64,000 bases of DNA from Brachypterus glaber (lineage: Eukaryota > Arthropoda > Insecta > Coleoptera > Kateretidae): NCBI GenBank assembly GCA_958510825.1, contig OY294046.1, forward strand, positions 13,491,986 to 13,555,985, read 5' to 3'. The position numbers and the translations under genes were made by a program. Below the pieces are notes generated by a model. The model did not search any database. It saw nothing but the letters and a program-made list of their open reading frames with translations, and had not been told where the DNA came from. How positions within the stretch are numbered: position 1 is the stretch's first letter; every line of letters starts with the position of its first letter. Positions 57,218 to 64,000 of this stretch are shown here, piece by piece.

Positions 57218-57289
57218 GGTTCCATGGTGTAATGGTTAGCACTCTGGACTTTGAATCCAGCGATCCGAGTTCAAATCTCGGTGGAACCT
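57218..57289 (+). tRNA. tRNA-Gln (TTG), divergent copy
   Basis: Same 72-nt sequence as the minus-strand gene at 56342-56413, here on the plus strand, followed by CGATCATTTTTG. Together they form an inverted tRNA pair about 0.8 kb apart. Confidence 0.95.
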
Positions 57290-57429
57290 CGATCATTTTT
57301 GTTTCGTATTTGTTGGAATACAGATTTTCTGTTTTTAAACGAAGGAATTCTATTTTGGTTCAGTTCAAGAAAACCCGTATGTTTGTGATATTAAACAACT
57401 GTCATTTGACTAGTGGCATTCCCTAGGAC

Positions 57430-57770
57430 AAAAAAAAAAACAGAATTTTTAAGGTTGCTGAAATTTAATCTTATAATAAAAAAAATTCTAACTCCACCCT
57501 CACGGGGGTGAGGGGGTAAATGTTTTTATATGTTTTTGATATTTTCGTCAAAATTGGTACATAAGGGTTTTTGAGGTTGACGAAACTGAATCTTATAATA
57601 AAAATGTTCTAACTCCACCCCGGGGGTGATTATTTTTAAATGTGTACAACATTATCGTGAAAATTGGTATAAAGGGGTTTTTGAGGTAGCTTTGTGAGGT
57701 CGCAAAACTGAATCTTGGAATAACATTTTTCTAAATCCACTCTTTAGGGGCGGACTTTTTACCAAAATGA
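57430..57770. repeat. Three units of about 115 bp
   Basis: TTTTTGAGGTTGACGAAACTGAATCTT-like text (read in parts: GAATCTTATAATAAAAA, TTCTAACTCCACCC, CGTCAAAATTGGTA) recurs three times with growing divergence. A distant relative is at 6420-6600 (TTTTCGTGAAAATTGATG). Confidence 0.75.
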
Positions 57771-57815
57771 TCAAAATTTGCGTTACGTAATACTTGAACG
57801 TTCCCTAATCGTTTT
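57765..57815 (+). repeat. 45-bp segment shared with the duplicated units
   Basis: AATGATCAAAATTTGCGTTA and CGTAATACTTGAACGTTCCC match 47555-47600 and 49128-49170 in units A and B. The surrounding sequence differs. 57815-58220 holds nothing recognised. Confidence 0.75.
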
Positions 57816-58220
57816 TTCTCAAAAGGTAATCTACCGATTTTTTCAAATTTGGTCTTAAAATAATCGTAGACCTCAGAAACCAAAAAAAGTTAAATCCGAA
57901 AATAAGGAGCACTTTTGGGTTAAAATTAATTTCAGTTAGGCATGAGGGGCATTCCTTAAAATTGGCACACGGTTAATGCATGACATTCGAATACGTTAGA
58001 TGTCGTTGTCTTGATCAAAATCCTGCTAAAGAAAAATCAGTCCAATTATTAGGTTTTGAGTTAATTCATTCATTAACTTTATTTAAAGAAAGAAACCTAT
58101 AACTGCTTGCTTGCATACCTAGAAGGGCATTCCGAGAAGGCACATACCGAAACCCCGGATTCCTACATGGATTACATAGATTCCGGTTGTATTCTCGAAT
58201 GACGACGTAATTATTATTTA

Positions 58221-59010
58221 GTAAATAACTCACTGCCGGGATTACTATAGGGTCTTACCATTCAAAGTAAGGTGAGATTAAAGTTCTATTTTCTTTGAAG
58301 ATGATCTTACCTAAGATTTAGTGTTGAAAAGGACGATCGCTGCCATACCAACTTTTATAAACTCCAAACATCTCTGATTTTACATAAAAACAAAATGTAC
58401 ATTCATACATATTAATGAAGTAAATAACTCAATGCCAGGATTACTATAAGGTCTTACCATTTAAAGTAAGCTGAGATTGAAGTTCGGTTTTCTTTGAAGA
58501 TGATCTTACCTAAGATTTAGTGTTGATGGAACGATCGCTGCCATACCAACCTTTATAAAGTCCAAACATCTCTGATTTTACATAAAAACAAAATGTACAT
58601 TCATACAAATTAATAAAGTAAATAACCCAATGCCAGGATTACTATAAGGTCACCATTCAAAGTAAGGCGAGATTGAAGTTTGATTTTCTTTGAAGATGAT
58701 CTTACCTAAGATTTAGCGTTGAAAAGAACGATCGCTGCCATACCAACCTTTATAAACTCCAAACATCTCTGATTTTACATAAAAACAAAATGTACATTCA
58801 TACACATTAATGAAGTAAATAAAAGAATACCAGGATTACTATAAGGTCTTACCATTCAAAGTAATGTGAGATTGAAGTTCGATTTTCTTTGAAGATGATC
58901 TTACCTAAGATTTAGTGTGGAACGAACGATCGCTGTCATACCAACCTTTATAAACTCCAAAAATCTCTGATTTTACATAAAATCAAAATGTACATTCATA
59001 TGAATGAAGT
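58221..59010 (+). repeat. Satellite-like tandem array, four units of 197-199 bp
   Basis: GTAAATAACTC starts units at 58221, 58420, 58618 and 58815. Each holds GGATTACTATA, GGTCTTACCATTCAAAGTAA, GAAGATGATCTTACCTAAGA, ACGATCGCTGCCATACCAAC and CTGATTTTACATAAAAACAA. The last unit is shortened. No gene. Confidence 0.95.
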
Positions 59011-59200
59011 TTGGATGTAATCACGAACTTGGGAGGGCAAGGGCAAGGTGTCCAGCCCGGGTCCAGGGTGTTGAGAGGTGCCCGGTAGGGTTCGAATATT
59101 ATGGAAGCCCCCTACATGCTCCAGGGGCAACGGGAGTGATAAGCGGCTTAATTGTGTGGAAGTTAGGTTAAGTTAGTTTCGAAAGGAACGTCAAAATTAG
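59011..59200. other. GC-rich patch after the satellite
   Basis: GGGAGGGCAAGGGCAAGG, CAGCCCGGGTCCAGGGTG and GGGTTCGAATATTATGG stand out from the AT-rich surroundings. It has a B-box-like GGGTTCGAAT but no cloverleaf. Possibly a SINE or LINE piece; not identified. Confidence 0.35.
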
Positions 59201-59252
59201 TAAGGTGGCTTAATATAAATTTAGTTCTCAGCTGAATGGAAAGCAGCTTATA

Positions 59253-59719
59253 CACTTAGAGAAAAATCGTTGTAAAATCAAACAAAAGTCATATGATTTA
59301 AAAGAAAACCAGTATGCTTTTGCTTCAACAGGGATTTTTGTTAATTCAAAAAGATATTTTTTAATTTTATAAGCCATTGTAAAAGTAAAAATATTTATTG
59401 TAATTTGAATAATGTTTCCTTTTAAATCCTTTAAACTTGTAAATGATTTGAATACAAAAACTGTTTATTTAAAAAAAAAATTTTAATATATTGATATTTT
59501 TCAACAATATAAAGGGAAATTTTATTAAGAAAACACTAAAATAAGAAAGTAAGGGACAATACTTTTACTTTAAAGTGAAAAACGTTTTGGTCTAAATATT
59601 ATTTTTTTTAATTAATATTATTCATAAATAAAACGTAAAGTTTTTAATATTTTAAAAGGCAATTTTTTTAAATTAAAATAATTTCTTATTGATTTTACAA
59701 GATGGGATTTTTCTGAGTG
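59253..59719. mobile_element. TA-flanked MITE
   Basis: CACTTAGAGAAAAATCGTTG and the inverse CACTCAGAAAAATCCCATC continue into TTGTAAAATCAA on both sides. TA flanks both ends. The centre is A/T only. Confidence 0.8.
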
Positions 59720-59773
59720 TACCTACAAGTCGTATTGCTCACCGAAATATTGTTTGAAAATACCTACTTAATA

Positions 59774-60115
59774 ATAGTTATTTATGGTACTAGTGGGTAA
59801 AGTAAAATATTGCCCATGAGAAAATTAACCTACGAGGCGTCAGCCAAGCAGGTTAATTTTCGAGAGGGCAATATCGGTTTACCCATGAGTGCCATACAAG
59901 GTTTTATCCAATAAATTGCTTAGAAATTCATATATTTATTAAAAATTTTAATGACATTTACAAGAAAATAATTTGACAAGTGACAGTTAAGTGGGTAAAA
60001 TAAATAATTATCCACTCAATAAAGTAAAAGTCACGCGGGGATTATTATTGAGTTTATCTATTTAAAATAAAGCTGGTAATTGTCTCATTATCTGTATGTA
60101 CTGGATAAAGATTTT
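59774..60115. repeat. Inverted 0.33-kb repeat, right copy
   Basis: The inverse of 54425-54752, but with about 25 extra bases (ATATTGCCCATGAGAAAATT) that complete a hairpin with TTTTCGAGAGGGCAATAT; the left copy has lost this arm. Confidence 0.85.
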
Positions 60116-60233
60116 TACCAGATTTTATTGTGTCCGCTCTTTTCCTTGACAGGAAACGTCACATTAAGGCTCTCTAGATTAGACTTAGGGCTCCATAGGG
60201 GTTAGCAAACACTAAATATGGTACTAAATTATA

Positions 60234-60498
60234 CATAAAAAAACGGATTCCTTGAACCAAGGACACGTGTCTTTGGATATGTTCAAAGCCATATTCTCTT
60301 GTTTCAAGGCTGGCATTTTCTTGAACCAAAGTTAATGTCCTTGAATAAAGATCGCGGATTTTCATTCCAAAACCCGTGCTCTTCATTCAAGGACATTTAC
60401 TTTGGTTCAAGAAAATGCCAGCCTTGAAACAAGAGAATATGGCTTTGAACATATACAAAGACACGTGTCCTTGGTTCAAGGAATCCGTTTTTTCTATG
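60234..60498. mobile_element. Near-perfect hairpin MITE of CTTGAACCAAG words
   Basis: CATAAAAAAACGGATTCCTT and the inverse CATAGAAAAAACGGATTCCT are next to TA. Arms of about 105 bp are nearly complementary. Words such as CCTTGAACCAAGG, CTTGTTTCAAGG and CTTGAACCAAAG repeat every 15-25 bases, as in the 23-24 kb element. The 70-codon ORF on it is spurious. Confidence 0.9.
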
Positions 60499-61002
60499 TA
60501 GAACTATAGAATTATAAAACTTTCTCCTTTTTTTTTGTCTACACAAAAACGATGGTGGTATACAAAATTAAAGCTAATTAAATCTTGTTACAAAATAATC
60601 CAAGTCTTTGTTTTTTGTGGATCCAATAATAATTATTATTATTTTATAATAAATAAGGTATAAAATAAAAAAAAAGATTGGCAACCGCCGCTCTCGAGGA
60701 ATAAGCAGCTGCTGAAAAATTAGATTTATTACCATAACTAAAAGACTCGGTGGAACAAGAGACATACACTTACCTCGGAAAAAAGTGACGCAAAAAGTAA
60801 AATAAAAAGTCTCTGTAAACGTTAAATGCCGAATGCTGTTTGTCATTGATAGTTGCTATGCGATCGAGGTTTTCTACCAAGCAGATAAATATAATGGCCC
60901 TTAGGCTGGGTTTATCAAAGTGCAGCTAAATTTAGCTGACACGTAATAACCATAGCAACTCCAACCAAAATCCAGAATTTGCTCTTAACTGAGACTTTAT
61001 CT
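60499..61002. other. Stretch without supported gene
   Basis: On the minus strand TTTTTTCCGAG with GTAAGT (about 60778) and CTAATTTTTCAG (about 60714) would make a 66-base intron, but the joined text has no recognisable protein. Otherwise nothing. Confidence 0.35.
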
Positions 61003-64000
61003 TTTAGTTAGTTAGTTAGTTTAGTTGTTTCAATGCGGGGTTCATAGCCCTCAACACCTGGTCCCTAGGGACCTTTGTGTTTACCGCACAGACCTCCTCA
61101 GAGCATCCCTGTTTCTTTTAAAAAGTCCAGGTATGGTTTCAGGGGAGTGTTCATGATCTCGTTTGGTTCCAGAGAGTCGTTCCCAAAGTACTTCCATCTT
61201 AGGCCTATTAGCGATGGACATTCACATATGAGGTGGTAGGGTTCTTCATCCCCTTCCCCACATCTCCTGCACACGGGGCTCGTAATCTGTCCCATTACGT
61301 GTCGGTGCTTGTTCAGTAAGCAGTGTCCAGTTATTATACCCGTTATTGTTCTCAGTTGACTCCTGGACATTCCTAGAAGTAAGCTGGTTCTTTTCTTGGT
61401 AGGTCCTCCTAGGAAGAGTTTGGAGTGCCTCATTCTAGGAGCATCTATCCAGTGTTGCTGGTGTTCATCCCGCAACATTCTCCTGACCTCGTGTCTGGCC
61501 GTGGAATATGATACCCCACAGCACGGTTCTGGTCCTGTGAGTACAGCTTCACTTCCCTTTCTCGCAAGGTCGTCTGCCTTCTCATTACCATCTATACCTT
61601 GATGTCCTGGAACCCATATCAAATTTACTTTGTTATGTTCAGCCAGTTTACATAGCTCGTTGTGGCATTCGTATACCAGTTCTGAGCTAAAGGCATATGA
61701 GTCTAATGCCTTTATCGCTGCCTGGCTGTCCGAAATGATATTTACTGTCCTACCCGTGTAGGACGCCGATGTCATTTCTTGTGCGCAGACATAAATCGCA
61801 TAGATTTCAGCTTGGAAAACTGTTGCCTTGGTTCCCAGGTTTAAGCTAATTTCTTTGCCCGGTCCATGGATTCCTGCTCCGGTCCCTTGTTTTATTTTGG
61901 ATCCATCTGTGTACCAGGTTTCACCTTTTAGTAGTTTAGGGTATAGTCCATTTTTCCATGCATCCCGGCTAGGTATCTCAGCCTTTACCGGTTGCCTGAA
62001 ATCATAGACTATAGCGATCCTATCTGTTTTCATGGATAGTATATCTGTATTGTCAATGTTCTCAAAGATTTTAGTATGTTCCAACCCTCTATGGCGGTCT
62101 CCCATGCCGTTAATCCTTAGTCTGTACGCTGCCATAAGTGCCTCTGTTTTTGCCACCAAGTGCAATGGAGGTAGGTCCAGTAGGACTTCTAGTGCTGCGG
62201 TGGGAGTAGTGCTCATTGCCCCCACTATCCCGATGCAGGCAAGTCTTTGTGCCTTGCTTAGAATCAGTCTGTTAGTAGTGGGATTGGCTTTATGCCACCA
62301 CACTAACGCCCCATATGTCACTATGGGTTTTACAATTACATTGTATACCCAGTGCAACATTCCGGGTTTAATTCCCCAGTTTTTACCAAACATGCGTCTA
62401 CAGGCCCATAGTGCTCTAATAGCTTTGTTGGTTTTATCTGTTAGATGGGGTTTATAAGACAACTTGCTATCCAAGATTACTCCTAGATATTTTGCTTGCC
62501 CCACTAACTTCAGCTTAGTTCCAAATAACCTTGGAGGCTCAATTAAGAGTTTCCTTTTGTTGGTAAATGGAATAAGTGTGGTTTTTGTAGGGTTTACCGA
62601 CAGTCCCACTCTTCTACACCAATTCTCTATGGCCTTTAGGGCTCCCTGCATCACTTCTGATACAGTTTTGCCGTACTTGCCACATACGAGAACCGTTATA
62701 TCATCAGCATATCCCTGAGCATAGAAGCCATGTCTCTCCAATTCCTCCAGAAGACTGTTCACCACGAGGCACCATAGGAGTGGCGATAACGCCCCTCCTT
62801 GAGGACATCCTTTCGCGACCAGCACTTCTATCATTGATTGTTGGAGTGATGCCTCAATAGTTCTGTTTTTCAGCATGGTCATTACCCATCTACATATTGT
62901 ATCTGGTACCCCATGTCTATTGAGTGCATTTTCTATTGATTCATATGAGGTATTATCAAATGCCCCCTCTATGTCCAATAGAGCAGCTAGACAAATTCCT
63001 TTGTCTTTAATTGCCTTCTCTGCTCTTTTTGCTAGCTCGTGTTTAGCTAGTTCGCAGGATTTACCTGCTTGATATGCATACTGGAGCCTGTGCAAGGGTC
63101 TTGTTTTCAAGACCTTGTCCCTTATGTATCTATCAAGCAGTTTCTCTAATGTTTTTAGGAGAAATGACGTTAGGCTTATCGGTCGATACGCCTTGGCTTC
63201 GGCATATGTTGCCTTGCCAGGTTTAGGTAGAAAAATTACCTTTACCTTCCTCCAGCCCTTCGGTATATATCCAAAGGCCATACTTGCCCTAAGTAGATTA
63301 ACTACTGGTGTAGTTAGTGCGCTTATCCCGTTCTGTAGCAAAGCAGGAAACACACCATCCTTCCCAGCAGCCTTAAATGGTTTGAATGAATTCACGGCCC
63401 ATTTAAGCTTTTTAGCATCCACTATTTTGGATGCAAGCTTCCAGTCTGCCCTGGTGGGCCTCCTTAAGCCTTCTGTCTGTATGTTATTGTTCTCATTACC
63501 CCGGTTCCTTTCAGACCCTGGGAAGTGAGTTTTTAACATAACCTCTAGCGTCTCTTCTGCCGTTTCAGAGTAGGCCCCTGATTCGGTTTTTATAGATCCT
63601 AGGTTGTAATCTTTTTCCTTTCGGAGGGCCCTTTGGAGTCGTGAACATGTAGGTGTATCTTCGATACCCTGACAGAACTTCCTCCAGGATTCCCTCTTTG
63701 AGGTCTTGATAGCTTTGCTATATCGGGCGAGAGATGCTTTATAGATCTCCCATTCGTCCGTGTTTTTAGCTCGGTTAAACAGCCTTCTCGTGTCCTTTCT
63801 CATTTCTGAGAGTTCCTCATTCCACCACTCAACATTTTTACCCTGCGTGGTTTTAGTGGACAGCTGGACTCGTAGGCTGATATTATCGCCGACTGTAGAG
63901 AGTCGCTAGCAATCTCTAAGTCCACAACACTGGTGATTCTTCCCCCAGGACATTCCCTTAGGCCCCGATCTAGTTCCCTTTCATAGGATGCCCAGTCGGT
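61003..64000 (-). mobile_element. LINE (R1/I/LOA-like, RNase H-bearing), 3' part
   Basis: The 3' end has a (CTAA)n tail at about 61003-61022 and a short UTR, then the long ORF2. The element leaves the window at the right, so the endonuclease and any ORF1 are not seen. No 3' target duplication can be checked. Confidence 0.9.
61098..64000 (-). CDS. LINE ORF2: reverse transcriptase, RNase H, CCHC knuckle (5'-partial, frameshifted)
   Basis: From M at 63803 the frame runs 901 codons to the stop at 61098. The RT domain shows KAYRPISLTSFLLKTLEKLL, LDIEGAFDN (AFD 281-283), CPQGGALSPLLW and QGYADDITV (YADD 365-368), so the catalytic aspartates are present. RNase H follows with YTDGS (632-635), an ISDSQAA segment and VPGHQGIDGNEKAD (PGHQG 732-736). 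A CX2CX8HX4C knuckle begins at 845. It copies LINE RNA at the nicked target. The coding region does not start at 63803: upstream, in another frame, 64000 to about 63840 reads TDWASYERELDRGLRECPGG and AYESSCPLKPRR, then WWNEELSEM in the main frame, so one frameshift lies near 63840. Apart from that it looks recent. Confidence 0.93.

Noticed and set aside
60574..60846. 90-codon minus-strand ORF and a 66-base intron-like stretch
   Set aside because: Neither the unspliced nor the spliced reading resembles a protein; the splice signals are probably chance.
62032..63528. Plus-strand ORFs of 65-141 codons opposite the LINE
   Set aside because: Antisense shadows of ORF2, whose motifs are unambiguous on the minus strand.

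Overview
This is a eukaryotic, intron-bearing, AT-rich nuclear window, almost certainly from an arthropod and most likely an insect. The evidence is nuclear tRNA genes with internal promoters and T-run terminators, a multi-exon SLC17-type transporter gene, several LINE families with RNase H or zinc-knuckle C-termini, and a dense population of DNA transposons without transposase (Tc1/mariner, hAT, piggyBac and PIF/Harbinger-like by target duplication), many of them fold-back elements. I cannot fix the species. No bacterial operon, CRISPR array or rRNA was seen.

Layout. 1-7.4 kb: the 5' half of an SLC17-family membrane transporter on the minus strand. Five coding exons in matching phase can be read (7368 down to 1144) and the gene runs off the left edge; its introns are filled with palindromic transposons. 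7.4-13.6 kb: nested hAT, Harbinger and TA-flanked MITEs. 13.6-14.4 kb: three short minus-strand ORFs, each with one predicted membrane segment and closely spaced, of unknown function. 14.5-25.3 kb: a large non-autonomous element carrying a nested 8-bp-TSD element full of minisatellite, several fold-backs, a piggyBac-like element holding a LINE 3' fragment, and a hairpin family built of short CAAG-type palindromes. 25.6-44.2 kb: more fold-backs, a tRNA-Gln gene, a broken reverse transcriptase, LINE tails and TA-flanked MITEs. 45.4-49.9 kb: a tandem duplication of a unit of about 1.5 kb, in which the second copy preserves the empty sites of two insertions in the first. 50.9-54.5 kb: a 1.77-kb TIR element and LINE and TIR fragments. 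54.4-60.1 kb: a tRNA cluster (two tRNA-Val plus a relic, two tRNA-Gln in opposite orientation) lying between two inverted 0.33-kb repeats, then a satellite of about 198 bp in four copies. 61.0-64.0 kb: the 3' part of a LINE (reverse transcriptase, RNase H, CCHC) on the minus strand, leaving the window at the right edge.

The only host genes I can support are the SLC17-type transporter, the tRNAs and, more weakly, the small-ORF cluster. Everything else readable is mobile or repetitive DNA. The history of insertion can be ordered in several places from target-site duplications and from paralogous empty sites. Family names for the DNA elements rest on termini and target duplications only, because none carries an intact transposase.
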